Notes under the pieces: model-generated
The model's database searches: none
What the model was told of the DNA's origin: nothing
Seen by the model: only the letters and a program-made list of their open reading frames with translations
From: UBA1941 sp046329575
GTDB taxonomy: Bacteria; Bacteroidota; Bacteroidia; Chitinophagales; LD1
Reading direction: 5' to 3'
Length of the DNA stretch: 64,000 nucleotides
Assembly: GCA_046329575.1 (NCBI GenBank)
Contig: JAXLUJ010000009.1
Coordinates: 1 to 64,000, forward strand
Made by a program: the position numbers and the translations under genes
Shown here: piece by piece, positions 47,313-56,344 of the stretch
Position numbering within the stretch: position 1 is the first letter of the stretch
How the letters are laid out: each line of letters starts with the position of its first letter

Positions 47313-47738
47313 TTAAAGATGCAGTTCTATATCTTTAGGAATGATTTGAGTAACATCTATAGGCGGAAGAACATAAGATCTAAAATCGCTCATTTCAATT
47401 TTAGCGTGTAAAATTCCTCTTACGGTGCCTAGAGTGAGCATGGTTAAATGTTGGGCGAAATCTTTCGGAATAATTACCGATTTGTTTTTGGTTAAAACCA
47501 GCCAACTTTGCGCTGCAATCTGATAACTACATTCCGTTTCCAATACAAGAAAAGGCTGTTTTTGTTGCAACTGCAAATTCACATTAACCTGAAGGGAGTT
47601 GTTGTCAGGCGCTGCTTTTATTTCGGCATTCAGTTTAAGTTTTATGGGTTGCGAAACATCGTAACATTCCTTGATTATCGCAAACTGTGTAGTGATAATT
47701 GAGTGAATTGAAAACTGAACCGGTACGTTCTTACTCAT
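47313..47738 (-). CDS. SecB-like chaperone of a toxin-antitoxin-chaperone module
   Basis: 141 residues. The pattern AQHLTMLTLGTVRGILHAKI and SYVLPPIDVTQII follows the SecB-type core, where RGILxAK and LPPI are recurring positions; the N-terminus has VQFSIHSIITTQFAII. SecB-like proteins in toxin-antitoxin-chaperone (TAC) operons stabilise the antitoxin by binding its C-terminal tail. It overlaps the XRE gene by 4 bp (ATGA). The family call rests on motif patterns, not a search; a non-TAC SecB relative is possible. Confidence 0.7.
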   Translation of the reverse strand: MSKNVPVQFSIHSIITTQFAIIKECYDVSQPIKLKLNAEIKAAPDNNSLQVNVNLQLQQKQPFLVLETECSYQIAAQSWLVLTKNKSVIIPKDFAQHLTMLTLGTVRGILHAKIEMSDFRSYVLPPIDVTQIIPKDIELHL

Positions 47739-48139
47739 GCTGACATGGCATATACGTTAAGAGATGATTCTTCAAAATTGCAATTATCAATTTGCGCTAT
47801 AAGCTCCTGAAAAGTCAGAACCGATACGGTTTGAGTTTCTCTGATCCCGGGGATTTCGAGTAACTGAACTTCCAACAATTGTTCGATTTTGCAAATCGTT
47901 TGAAGTGAAAGGTTTTCATTGCCTTTAACGATTTTATTCACTTGTTGCGGCGATACATTCAGGCTATTAGCTAAATCAACCTGAGTCATACCCCGTTTTT
48001 TCAGAGAAAGCAGAATTCTTGTAGCTATTTTTTTTGACTTTAAATGCCAAGCACCCTCTGATTGCCGCGCTCTTTCTTTTTCCAACCAGTTGGAAACACG
48101 GCCTCCGCTTAATTGCTCTAACTTTTCTAAGGATTTCAT
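47735..48139 (-). CDS. XRE-family transcriptional regulator, likely antitoxin
   Basis: 134 residues. The HTH region is about 45-90: LSLKKRGMTQVDLANSLNVS and PQQVNKIVKGNENLSLQTI. The C-terminal extension after the HTH (about 97-134, ending NVYAMSA) has no DNA-binding signal and may be the tail bound by the SecB-like protein. An ATGA overlap links it to that gene. The likely toxin gene lies 10 bp upstream. Confidence 0.85.
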   Translation of the reverse strand: MKSLEKLEQLSGGRVSNWLEKERARQSEGAWHLKSKKIATRILLSLKKRGMTQVDLANSLNVSPQQVNKIVKGNENLSLQTICKIEQLLEVQLLEIPGIRETQTVSVLTFQELIAQIDNCNFEESSLNVYAMSA

Positions 48140-48149
48140 TTTTTACAAT

Positions 48150-48686
48150 TTATAATTCACAAAACATGGTCAAATCATCGCCATCGCGTACCTCTTGTTC
48201 TCTTAAAAAATCGCGAACCCGCTCCAGCTTATTCAGTTCCTTCATAAGTAGTGGATCTTCCTGCATCGTTCTGGTTGTTTTAATAGCACTACCTGTAACC
48301 ACATACATATTCCTTTCCACCCGAATAGCATAAATCCGCAATAAACTTTTCTTCGGGCGGCCATATGCTTTAGACAGTTGGAATAAACTGTAGTCGCCTT
48401 TATGAACAGGATGAAAAAGTGTGTCAAGTTCCAAATTGGTATGTTCTCTACTTGTTTCAAAAATTCTATTCCTTAAAAGTTGCGCCTCTTCTAGTACCTG
48501 TTCCACTTGAGTAGCTATAAATTCATCATCTTCAGTATCCTGAAACTTCCCTTCAAAATAAGCGATTAACGTTTCCGGATCCTCCCACTGTTCAAATGCC
48601 TTGTCCCATTCATTTCCATCACCTTGCTCATAATCGATTGCGTATAGACCCGCATTGTTAACGGCAAATATTTTAAAAAGTTGCAT
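48150..48686 (-). CDS. Likely RelE/HigB-like toxin or toxin-associated protein
   Basis: 178 residues, soluble. The first half is acidic (DKAFEQWEDPETLIAYFEG). The second half has LLRIYAIRVERNMYVVTGSA and IKTTRTMQEDP, then a helix KELNKLERVRDFLRE. The LRxYAIR...VxTGxAIKxTxTMQ pattern resembles a Bacteroidota family often found next to XRE regulators; I infer a ribonuclease-like toxin role, not proven. It leads the three-gene operon. Confidence 0.6.
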   Translation of the reverse strand: MQLFKIFAVNNAGLYAIDYEQGDGNEWDKAFEQWEDPETLIAYFEGKFQDTEDDEFIATQVEQVLEEAQLLRNRIFETSREHTNLELDTLFHPVHKGDYSLFQLSKAYGRPKKSLLRIYAIRVERNMYVVTGSAIKTTRTMQEDPLLMKELNKLERVRDFLREQEVRDGDDLTMFCEL

Positions 48687-48726
48687 AAAATCAACTTATA
48701 GGTTTATTTTTAACAAAGGGTAGCTT

Positions 48727-51447
48727 TTAGGCAAAAGCCTTGCTCAGCAACTCGGCCTGTTCTTTGGCGTGTTGCTTTTTGAAACCTGTGGCAGGAGAAG
48801 CCGAGTTCTTTCGTGCAACCACTTTCATTGGCAATTTATCGTACAATCTTCCCAACAGGAAGTTCCACGCGCCCATGTTTTGCGGTTCTTCCTGAACCCA
48901 AACGATTTCGGCCTTGCTGTACTTTTCGCGAAGCGCTAACAGACCGGTTTCCGGAATCGGATAGATTTGCTCCAACCGAACGATTGCAATATCTTTCACA
49001 CTGTCTTTTTGTTGTTTATCAAGCAAATCGTAATAGATTTTTCCGGTGCAGAGTAATACGCGGCGCACTTTGGCCGCAGCCGATTTGGAAATGCTATCGT
49101 CATCAATCAACTCGCGGAAACCGCCTTTCATCACATTTTCAATTGGCGATTGACAAGCCGGCAAACGCAACAGCGATTTGGGCGACATTACTACCAATGG
49201 TTTGCGGAATTCCCAGGCTAACTGACGGCGCAGGGCATGGAAATAGTTAGCCGGATCGGTAATATTCACCACCACCATATTCAATTCCGAACAGCCTTGC
49301 AGGAATCGTTCGAGGCGGGCTGAAGAGTGCTCGGGCCCCTGGCCTTCATATCCATGCGGTAACAGCATTACGAGGCCGCACTTGCGCTGCCATTTTGATT
49401 CGCCTGCGGCGATGAACTGATCAATAATGATTTGCGCGCCATTGCTGAAATCGCCGAATTGCGCTTCCCATAAAACCAACGCATCGGGATGGGTAATGGC
49501 ATAGCCATACTCAAAACCAAGTACGCCATATTCGCTGAGGTGCGAATTATAAATGAAGAACTTGCCTTGATCTTTGCCTAGCTCGGATAGGCGATTGTAT
49601 TCCTGATCAGTGTTCTGATCGGTAATAACCGCGTGGCGGTGCGTGAAAGTTCCGCGTTTCACGTCTTCACCGCTAAGGCGAACGTTCTTTCCTTCCAATA
49701 AAATACTGCCATAGGCCATCAGTTCAGCAGCGGCCCAATCAATTACTTTATTGTCCACCATCAGCTTTTTGCGGTCTTCGAGGTGTTTGAGCACCTGGCG
49801 CAGTGGCTGAAATCCTTCCGGATAGGTAGTGAGCGCCGTAATCAGTTTTTCAACTGATTTTTTATCGATGGCCGTATCTGGCGATTGTTCAAAGTCCTTG
49901 CCTGAAGCCATCCGCAGCCGTTGCCATGCCAGTTCGGTAGGTTGCGGTTTGTAAGGAAGCGGCTTTTGTTTTACGGCATCGAGGCGGGCCTGAAGGTCGC
50001 TCCAAAATTCTTTTTCCAGCCGCTTGCTCATCTCAGCAGTGATGCTGCCTTCCTGTTCCAGTTGCTGGGTATAAATATCGCGCGGATTGCTGTGTTTATC
50101 AATCAGCTTGTACATGCCCGGTTGGGTGAACTTTGGTTCATCGCTTTCGTTGTGACCCCAACGGCGGTAGCAAACCATGTCAATGAATATGTCCTTATTG
50201 AACTGCTGGCGGTACGCTACGGCCATTTCACAGGCAAAAACAACCGCCTCGATATCGTCGCCATTCACATGCAAAACCGGCGCTTCCACTGTGGCAGCAA
50301 TGGAGCTGCAATAATCAGAAGAACGGGCATCATCGAAACTGGTAGTGAAACCGATTTGATTGTTAATCACAAAGTGAATAGTGCCGCCGGTTTCGTAGCC
50401 TTTCAGGCGCATCATTTGCAACACTTCGTAAACAATACCCTGCCCTGCCACGGCGGCATCGCCATGCACCAAAATTGGCAGGATCTTATCGTAATCGCTG
50501 TTATAAATGGCGTCGGCTTTAGCGCGAACAAAACCTTCCACCACCGGATTTACCGCTTCGAGGTGCGATGGATTCGGCATTAACTTCAGATAAACGCTTT
50601 TACCGGAGGCCGTAGGATATTGATGTGAAAAGCCCAAGTGATATTTTACGTCGCCGTCGCCCATGGTGAGGTCGAACAAAGCATTTCCTTCAAATTCATT
50701 AAAAATTTCTTCATACGTCTTACCCATGATATTGGCCAGAACGTTGAGGCGGCCGCGATGCGCCATGCCGATCACTACTTCATCCACATTCAGTTTTGCG
50801 GCAGTTTCAATAATGGCATCAAAACCCGGAATGGTAGTTTCGCCACCTTCCAGCGAAAAACGCTTTTCGCCCATGTACTTCGTACCCAAAAACTTTTCAA
50901 AAACTACGGCCTGATTGAGTTTGCGCAGAATGTGTTCTTTCTTTTCCACCGGAAAACGAAACAGTTTTTCGTTGTTCTCGATTTGAGATCGGAAGAAGTC
51001 AATTTCTTCTTTACGGCGCACATAACCGAACTCAAAGCCAATTGTACCGCAATACATGGCCTTCAATCGTTCCAGAATTGCCTGCAACGAAGCATTGGCC
51101 AATCCAATTTCAGCGCCGATGGCAAATTTTTTATCCAAATCACCTTCACTCAAACCGAAATCAGCCAATTCCAAATCAGGGCGGCGATCTTTACGGGGCC
51201 GTATCGGATTGGTGTTGGCGCGATAATGACCGCGGCTCCGATAGGCTTCTATCAACCGAAAAACCTTGAACTCGTCGGCTGAAAAGCCGGCGGCGCTCTT
51301 GCCATTGTAGTTCAGTGTAGCAAAGTCGAATCCTTCAAAAAATTTGCGGAACTCGGCATCAACCGAAGTGGAATCTTTCTTAAAATCACGGTAAAGATTC
51401 TCCAGAAATTCAGGTGTAGCGTTCGAAATAAAGGTGTATTTATCCAT
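48727..51447 (-). CDS. sucA: 2-oxoglutarate dehydrogenase E1 component
   Basis: 906 residues from the ATG at 51447; three codons further upstream the frame begins at a TTG with no advantage. Thiamine-site and E1 blocks: GMAHRGRLNVLANIMGKTYE, GDGDVKYHLGFSHQYPT, HGDAAVAGQGIVYEVLQMM and the C-terminal FLLGRLYDKLPMK. It decarboxylates 2-oxoglutarate in the TCA cycle; the lipoylated E2 partner (sucB) is not adjacent. A -7-like motif lies at 51475-51482. Confidence 0.97.
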   Translation of the reverse strand: MDKYTFISNATPEFLENLYRDFKKDSTSVDAEFRKFFEGFDFATLNYNGKSAAGFSADEFKVFRLIEAYRSRGHYRANTNPIRPRKDRRPDLELADFGLSEGDLDKKFAIGAEIGLANASLQAILERLKAMYCGTIGFEFGYVRRKEEIDFFRSQIENNEKLFRFPVEKKEHILRKLNQAVVFEKFLGTKYMGEKRFSLEGGETTIPGFDAIIETAAKLNVDEVVIGMAHRGRLNVLANIMGKTYEEIFNEFEGNALFDLTMGDGDVKYHLGFSHQYPTASGKSVYLKLMPNPSHLEAVNPVVEGFVRAKADAIYNSDYDKILPILVHGDAAVAGQGIVYEVLQMMRLKGYETGGTIHFVINNQIGFTTSFDDARSSDYCSSIAATVEAPVLHVNGDDIEAVVFACEMAVAYRQQFNKDIFIDMVCYRRWGHNESDEPKFTQPGMYKLIDKHSNPRDIYTQQLEQEGSITAEMSKRLEKEFWSDLQARLDAVKQKPLPYKPQPTELAWQRLRMASGKDFEQSPDTAIDKKSVEKLITALTTYPEGFQPLRQVLKHLEDRKKLMVDNKVIDWAAAELMAYGSILLEGKNVRLSGEDVKRGTFTHRHAVITDQNTDQEYNRLSELGKDQGKFFIYNSHLSEYGVLGFEYGYAITHPDALVLWEAQFGDFSNGAQIIIDQFIAAGESKWQRKCGLVMLLPHGYEGQGPEHSSARLERFLQGCSELNMVVVNITDPANYFHALRRQLAWEFRKPLVVMSPKSLLRLPACQSPIENVMKGGFRELIDDDSISKSAAAKVRRVLLCTGKIYYDLLDKQQKDSVKDIAIVRLEQIYPIPETGLLALREKYSKAEIVWVQEEPQNMGAWNFLLGRLYDKLPMKVVARKNSASPATGFKKQHAKEQAELLSKAFA

Positions 51448-51474
51448 TTGCAGCAATGCCCATTCAGGCGTGCG

Positions 51475-51482
51475 CGAAACTA
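51475..51482 (-). promoter_or_regulatory. Candidate -7 element for sucA
   Basis: On the minus strand TAGTTTCG, matching TAnnTTYG, ends 27 bases before the sucA ATG. The expected -33 TTG is not evident at 19 bp; support is partial. Confidence 0.35.
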
Positions 51483-51546
51483 ATGATAAATCAGTAAATT
51501 AATTGGCACGGTATTGTATATCTTTCTTCTGAATTAAAATCCGATT

Positions 51547-51741
51547 ATGAAAGCCAAAATTGCTCTTTTTTCTGCCCTGCTGATCCTTTTTGTTTGCGGT
51601 TCCTGTAAAAGGTGTACCACTTGCACCAAATCGGGCCAACCCGACCAGAAATTCTGCAATACCAACAATCAGAATGCGAATGCTTACCTGATTCATATTG
51701 ACGACTACAAGAATTTAGGTTATACGTGCACCGAAGAGTAG
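51547..51741 (+). CDS. Small cysteine-rich lipoprotein
   Basis: 64 residues: lipobox with modified Cys near 20 (FVCGSC), then CKRCTTCTKSG and later C-containing segments, seven Cys in all. It is divergent from sucA and starts 21 bp before lepA. Function unknown; the Cys pairs could bind metal or form disulfides. Confidence 0.7.
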   Translation: MKAKIALFSALLILFVCGSCKRCTTCTKSGQPDQKFCNTNNQNANAYLIHIDDYKNLGYTCTEE

Positions 51742-51748
51742 AAAATAC

Positions 51749-51756
51749 TACCTTCG
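51749..51756 (+). promoter_or_regulatory. Candidate -7 element upstream of lepA
   Basis: TACCTTCG, matching TAnnTTYG, ends 6 bp before the lepA ATG at 51763, within the lipoprotein-lepA gap. The motif is the same as that at 31274-31281 and 20278-20285. Confidence 0.35.
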
Positions 51757-51762
51757 CGCGCT

Positions 51763-53553
51763 ATGCAAAATATTAGGAACTTCTGCATCATAGCGCACAT
51801 TGACCATGGCAAAAGCACGCTGGCCGATCGTTTGATTGAAACCACCAAAACGATTTCGGAGCGCCAGATGATGGATACCGTTCTCGATAATATGGATCTG
51901 GAACGCGAACGCGGTATCACCATAAAGAGCCATGCTATCCAAATGGACTATCAGCGCGATGGTAAAAAATACGCTTTTAACCTGATTGATACCCCCGGCC
52001 ACGTTGACTTCAGCTACGAAGTATCGCGCTCGCTGGCGGCCTGTGAAGGCGCGCTGCTGCTGGTAGATGCCTCGCAAGGCATTCAGGCCCAAACTATTTC
52101 CAATTTATATCTGGCGGTTGATCAGGGCCTCACCATTATTCCGGTAATCAACAAGATTGATATGCCGGGCGCCAACCCCGAAGTGGTAGAAGATCAGATG
52201 ATGAACCTGATTGGCTGCAAAAGGGAAGAAATCATACGCGCCAGCGGCCGTACAGGCGAGGGCGTAAAGGAAATTCTGGATGCGGTGATTGATCGCATTC
52301 CTGCGCCAAAAGGCAATGAGGAAGCGCCCCTGCGTGCGCTCATCTTCGATTCGATGTTCAACTCCTTTCGCGGGGTAATTGCCTATTACCGTATTCTTGA
52401 CGGCAAAATCAGCAAAGGTGAAAAAGTAAAGTTTGTGAATACCGGCGCGGTTTACAATGCCGATGAAGTAGGCGTTCTGCGGTTGGATCTGGAACCGCGA
52501 AACGAAGTAAAAACTGGTGATGTAGGCTACATTATCACCGGCATCAAGAACGCCAAAGAAATTAAAGTGGGCGATACGATTACCGCCAACGCCAATCCTT
52601 GTGAAGAAGCTATCCACGGTTTTGAAGATGTGAAACCTATGGTTTTCGCAGGTATTTATCCCATTGATAATGATGACTATGAAGATCTGCGCGATTCATT
52701 GGAAAAATTGCAGTTGAACGATGCCTCTTTGGTGTATGAGCCGGAAACGTCTATAGCGTTGGGATTTGGTTTCCGCTGTGGATTTTTAGGACTGTTGCAT
52801 CTGGAGATTGTTCAGGAACGCCTGGAACGCGAATTCGACATGACCATCATCACCACGGTGCCGCAGGTGAGTTACGAAGCCTATCTGACCGATGGATCGC
52901 AATTAACTATCAACAATCCGGCCGATATGCCGGACATCCAGCGCATTGAACGTTTGGAAGAACCTTACATCAAGGCGCAGGTGATTACTAAGCCGGAATA
53001 TATAGGCGCGATTATGACGTTGTGCATGGATAAACGCGGCATTCTGATTAATCAAAACTATTTGACCGAAGATCGCGTGGAACTGCATTTTGAAATGCCG
53101 CTTGCTGAAATTGTTTTCGACTTTTACGATAAACTGAAATCTATTTCACGTGGCTACGCTTCTTTCGATTATCACCGCATTGATTACCGTCCGGGCGATT
53201 TGGTGAAACTGGATATTTTATTGAATGCGGAAAAAGTAGATGCTTTCAGCGCCATGATTCACCGTTCAAAGGCGGAAGACTTTGGCCGAAGAATGTGCGA
53301 AAAACTGAAGGAAATCATTCCACGGCAAATGTTCATGATCCCGATTCAGGCGGCTATTGGCGCCAAAATTATTGCCCGCGAAAACATCAGCGCCATGCGT
53401 AAAGATGTGACCGCAAAATGTTATGGCGGCGATATTTCAAGAAAGCGCAAACTGCTCGAAAAACAGAAAAAAGGGAAGAAGAAAATGCGTCAGTTCGGTA
53501 AAGTTGAAGTGCCTCAGGAAGCCTTCATCGCCGTGCTTAAACTGAATGATTGA
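51763..53553 (+). CDS. lepA: Elongation factor 4 (LepA)
   Basis: 596 residues. G1 AHIDHGKSTLADRL, G3 DTPGHVDFSYEV, G4 NKIDMPGA; the C-terminal domain includes FDYHRIDYRPGDLVK and the LepA-specific KRKLLEKQKKGKKKMRQFGK. LepA is a ribosome-back-translocating GTPase or late-assembly factor. The length is typical. A palindrome at 53576-53599 lies between lepA and folD. Confidence 0.97.
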   Translation: MQNIRNFCIIAHIDHGKSTLADRLIETTKTISERQMMDTVLDNMDLERERGITIKSHAIQMDYQRDGKKYAFNLIDTPGHVDFSYEVSRSLAACEGALLLVDASQGIQAQTISNLYLAVDQGLTIIPVINKIDMPGANPEVVEDQMMNLIGCKREEIIRASGRTGEGVKEILDAVIDRIPAPKGNEEAPLRALIFDSMFNSFRGVIAYYRILDGKISKGEKVKFVNTGAVYNADEVGVLRLDLEPRNEVKTGDVGYIITGIKNAKEIKVGDTITANANPCEEAIHGFEDVKPMVFAGIYPIDNDDYEDLRDSLEKLQLNDASLVYEPETSIALGFGFRCGFLGLLHLEIVQERLEREFDMTIITTVPQVSYEAYLTDGSQLTINNPADMPDIQRIERLEEPYIKAQVITKPEYIGAIMTLCMDKRGILINQNYLTEDRVELHFEMPLAEIVFDFYDKLKSISRGYASFDYHRIDYRPGDLVKLDILLNAEKVDAFSAMIHRSKAEDFGRRMCEKLKEIIPRQMFMIPIQAAIGAKIIARENISAMRKDVTAKCYGGDISRKRKLLEKQKKGKKKMRQFGKVEVPQEAFIAVLKLND

Positions 53554-53575
53554 TCTCTTTTCGTTTAAAAAGAAC

Positions 53576-53599
53576 CATTCGTTTACATTAAAACGAATG
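53576..53599. repeat. Inverted repeat between lepA and folD
   Basis: CATTCGTTT (53576-53584) and AAACGAATG (53591-53599) form a perfect 9-bp stem with a 6-base loop. No T run follows, so it is not an obvious terminator; a further TTCGTTT nearby raises the possibility of an operator. Confidence 0.6.
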
Positions 53600-53643
53600 C
53601 GGAATTCGTTTATTAACAGAACCTAGTTCTCAAAAAATAAAAA

Positions 53644-54519
53644 ATGCTGCTCGACGGAAAGAAACTGGCTGATGAATTGAAACTCGAAATTGCTGCGGAA
53701 GTAAAACAGTTAACATCAACCGGAAAACGTAGGCCGCATCTTGCGGCCATTCTGGTGGGAAACGATGGCGGTAGTTTGTCGTATATCGGCCATAAAGTAA
53801 AGTCATGCGAACAGGTAGGTTTTCAATCTACCTTACTGCACTTTGAAGATACTTCAATCACCGAGGCGTTTCTGTTGCAGGAAGTGGAAAAGCTCAATCG
53901 CAGCGAAGAGGTGGATGGTTTTATTGTGCAACTGCCGCTTCCTTCACACATCAATGCCGATAAAATCATCATGGCCATTGATCCGAAGAAAGATGTGGAT
54001 GGGTTTCATCCTGTAAATGTGGGAAAAACTACACTCGGCCTTCCGGCTTATGTATCGGCCACACCCCTTGGTATTACCAAAATTTTAGAGCGCTATAAAA
54101 TTGCTACTTCAGGCAAACATTGTGTAGTAATTGGCCGAAGTAATATTGTAGGAAGACCGGTGAGCATTTTGCTCAGTAACAGTGCGCCAACCGGAAATGC
54201 TACCGTAACGGTTTGTCATTCCAGAACGCAAAATCTGGCTGAAATCACTAAGACGGCTGATATCATCATTGCGGCATTGGGAAAGCCGGAGTTTCTTACC
54301 GGCGATATGGTGAAAGAAGGCGTAGTGATTATTGATGTGGGCACTACTCGTGTGGAAGATGCCACTTCAAAAACAGGATGGCGACTGAAAGGCGATGTGA
54401 AATTTGATGAAGTTTCTAAAAAAGCATCGGCCATTACGCCGGTTCCAGGAGGTGTTGGACCGATGACAGTGGTTTCTCTTCTTCTCAATACTTTAAAAGC
54501 TTACAAGAATGAAGTATAG
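53644..54519 (+). CDS. folD: Methylenetetrahydrofolate dehydrogenase/cyclohydrolase
   Basis: 291 residues. The active-site block is SYIGHKVKSCEQVGF with the catalytic Lys, then QLPLPSHIN, VVIGRSNIVGRPVSILLS and PVPGGVGPMTVVSLLL. It interconverts one-carbon folates. It begins 90 bp after lepA and its 3' end overlaps the lipoprotein gene by 11 bp. Confidence 0.97.
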   Translation: MLLDGKKLADELKLEIAAEVKQLTSTGKRRPHLAAILVGNDGGSLSYIGHKVKSCEQVGFQSTLLHFEDTSITEAFLLQEVEKLNRSEEVDGFIVQLPLPSHINADKIIMAIDPKKDVDGFHPVNVGKTTLGLPAYVSATPLGITKILERYKIATSGKHCVVIGRSNIVGRPVSILLSNSAPTGNATVTVCHSRTQNLAEITKTADIIIAALGKPEFLTGDMVKEGVVIIDVGTTRVEDATSKTGWRLKGDVKFDEVSKKASAITPVPGGVGPMTVVSLLLNTLKAYKNEV

Positions 54520-55387
54520 TTTTCCTTTTGTATGCCTCCTTTCCCTTTTAGCTGCCTGTAATCAAAATCCTTCAAAAACGGCACCAGCCGGCGATTGGAG
54601 CGATTCGGCCGTTTCTACCATAAAATATAAAGCCTTCCCTGATGGCAAACGGTTGCTGGAAAAAGACAACACCTTTTACGATGTGGTTTCCTTTCTCGAT
54701 AAAAGCGATGCCGCCTCTTTTTTACTCAAAATCACAAAGCACGAAAAGCACTTTATTGACTCTGTGAATGGCGAAAACCATTTTACCGTAGCGGCACAAT
54801 CGTTAAATAACAGTTCCCTTAAATGGAAGGCCGATTTTGATGCGGCCGACATCGACTATTCTGCAAAAGTTATAGTGGCCCATACCGAACCTTCCGGCGA
54901 TCAGGAAGATACGTACACCTTGTACTCGTTGCTGAATGGCAACAAACTGATGAGTTATACTTATGGCGATTTGAGAGCCCTTATCCCAAACACTTCGCAC
55001 AAACGGTTCTTTGGGTATCTATCGCAAAAATCGGCTCAGGACCATCCGCAAAATTTTGCCGATGTTACCTATTGCGGCAGCGATAAAGTAATTCAAACCA
55101 TTCACATTCGTTCAAAGAACAAAGACATTCCGGTATATACGCCGGAGCTGTTGCTGAAGGCGGCTGAAGAAAGCGGCAACACCATTGCTGCCGAAGGGAA
55201 GAATGTAATTTTGGCGCATGCTTCGCGCCAGTTTTCAGCCGATCAAATCACCGGATTCGCCCTTCAGATAAATTATTTTCTGCCAAACGTAACCGAGCCG
55301 ATCACCATACTGCTGCCCGTTCGCAACGATCATGTTGACCTCAGCGCCGCGCAGTACAATAAATCCATTTTTGAACTTAGCGAATAA
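54509..55387 (+). CDS. Lipoprotein of unknown function
   Basis: 292 residues. The lipobox is SLLAAC with Cys at residue 17; the start overlaps folD by 11 bp, so translation is coupled. The mature part is mixed helix/strand (FYDVVSFLDKSDAASFLLKI, DEIHI-like QTIHIRSKNKDIPVYT). No known domain recognised. Confidence 0.8.
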   Translation: MKYSFPFVCLLSLLAACNQNPSKTAPAGDWSDSAVSTIKYKAFPDGKRLLEKDNTFYDVVSFLDKSDAASFLLKITKHEKHFIDSVNGENHFTVAAQSLNNSSLKWKADFDAADIDYSAKVIVAHTEPSGDQEDTYTLYSLLNGNKLMSYTYGDLRALIPNTSHKRFFGYLSQKSAQDHPQNFADVTYCGSDKVIQTIHIRSKNKDIPVYTPELLLKAAEESGNTIAAEGKNVILAHASRQFSADQITGFALQINYFLPNVTEPITILLPVRNDHVDLSAAQYNKSIFELSE

Positions 55388-55401
55388 TGCTAAATTGAAT
55401 C

Positions 55402-56334
55402 GTGGTTTCCATCTCGTTTGTAGTTCCTGTTTATAATGAAGCAGCCAACATTGCACCGCTTTATGAAAGGCTGAGCGCCGTAATGCAGTCAATCAACGCT
55501 TCTTATGAATTGCTGTTGGTCAACGATGGATCTACTGATACATCGTTACAGCAAATCAAAGATCTGGCCTTGCGTTTTCCCGAGGTAAAGTTTATTGATT
55601 TGAGCCGGAATTTCGGACAGCAAATTGCGCTGACTGCCGGGTTTGAACATTGCACCGGTCAGGCCGTGGTAATTTTGGATGCCGATTTGCAAGATCCGCC
55701 TGAAGTGATTCCTGAAATGTACCAAAAGTTGGGTCAGGGTTTTGATGTGGTGTATGCCCGCCGCCTGAACCGCAATGGCGATGCCCTTTTCAAGCGCACC
55801 TTTGCATCTGTTTTCTATCGTATTCTTTCTACCATTACTACCGTGCCGATTCCGGTAGATACGGGCGATTTCAGAATTGTGAGCCGCCGCGTGATTGAGC
55901 ATTTGAAGCAAATGCCCGAAAGTCATAAGTATTACCGTGGCCAAATTCCCTGGTTAGGATTTACGCAAACCTTTATAACCTATGATCGGGAACCGCGCCG
56001 CTCCGGCAATTCGGGTTATTCTTCGGTAAAAATGTTGCGGTTGGCTATTGATGGCATCACCTCTTTTTCCAATTTCCCGTTGCGCTTTGCGTCTATTGCA
56101 GGTTTTGTAGTTTCCGGTATGTCGTTCATTTGGATTCTTATTGCGCTTTACGATCGTTTAATTGCGCACAACACGGTGAAAGGCTGGACCTCGCTCATGA
56201 TTGCCATTCTGTTTTTGGGCGGCATTCAGTTGATTTGTATCGGCATTATTGGCGAGTATATCAGCCGCATCAGCGATAATGTGCGGCATCGTCCGTTGTA
56301 TATCATTCGGGAAACGAATGTGAAACACCCATAA
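55402..56334 (+). CDS. Family 2 glycosyltransferase (DPM1/GtrB-like)
   Basis: 310 residues from a GTG. The GT2 start SFVVPVYNEAANIAPLYERL, the DXD region ILDADLQDPPEVIPEMY and the acceptor loop YYRGQIPWLGFTQT are clear. Two C-terminal membrane helices (about 235-255 and 270-290) are characteristic of polyprenyl-phosphate sugar transferases. It may act on a lipid carrier for surface glycan. It ends before repeat copy B. Confidence 0.92.
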   Translation: MVSISFVVPVYNEAANIAPLYERLSAVMQSINASYELLLVNDGSTDTSLQQIKDLALRFPEVKFIDLSRNFGQQIALTAGFEHCTGQAVVILDADLQDPPEVIPEMYQKLGQGFDVVYARRLNRNGDALFKRTFASVFYRILSTITTVPIPVDTGDFRIVSRRVIEHLKQMPESHKYYRGQIPWLGFTQTFITYDREPRRSGNSGYSSVKMLRLAIDGITSFSNFPLRFASIAGFVVSGMSFIWILIALYDRLIAHNTVKGWTSLMIAILFLGGIQLICIGIIGEYISRISDNVRHRPLYIIRETNVKHP

Positions 56335-56344
56335 GTTTATTTAA

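Noticed and set aside
48034..48333. Plus-strand frame over the XRE and toxin-like genes
   Set aside because: It is opposite well-supported minus-strand genes and shows low-complexity Ser/Phe-rich sequence.
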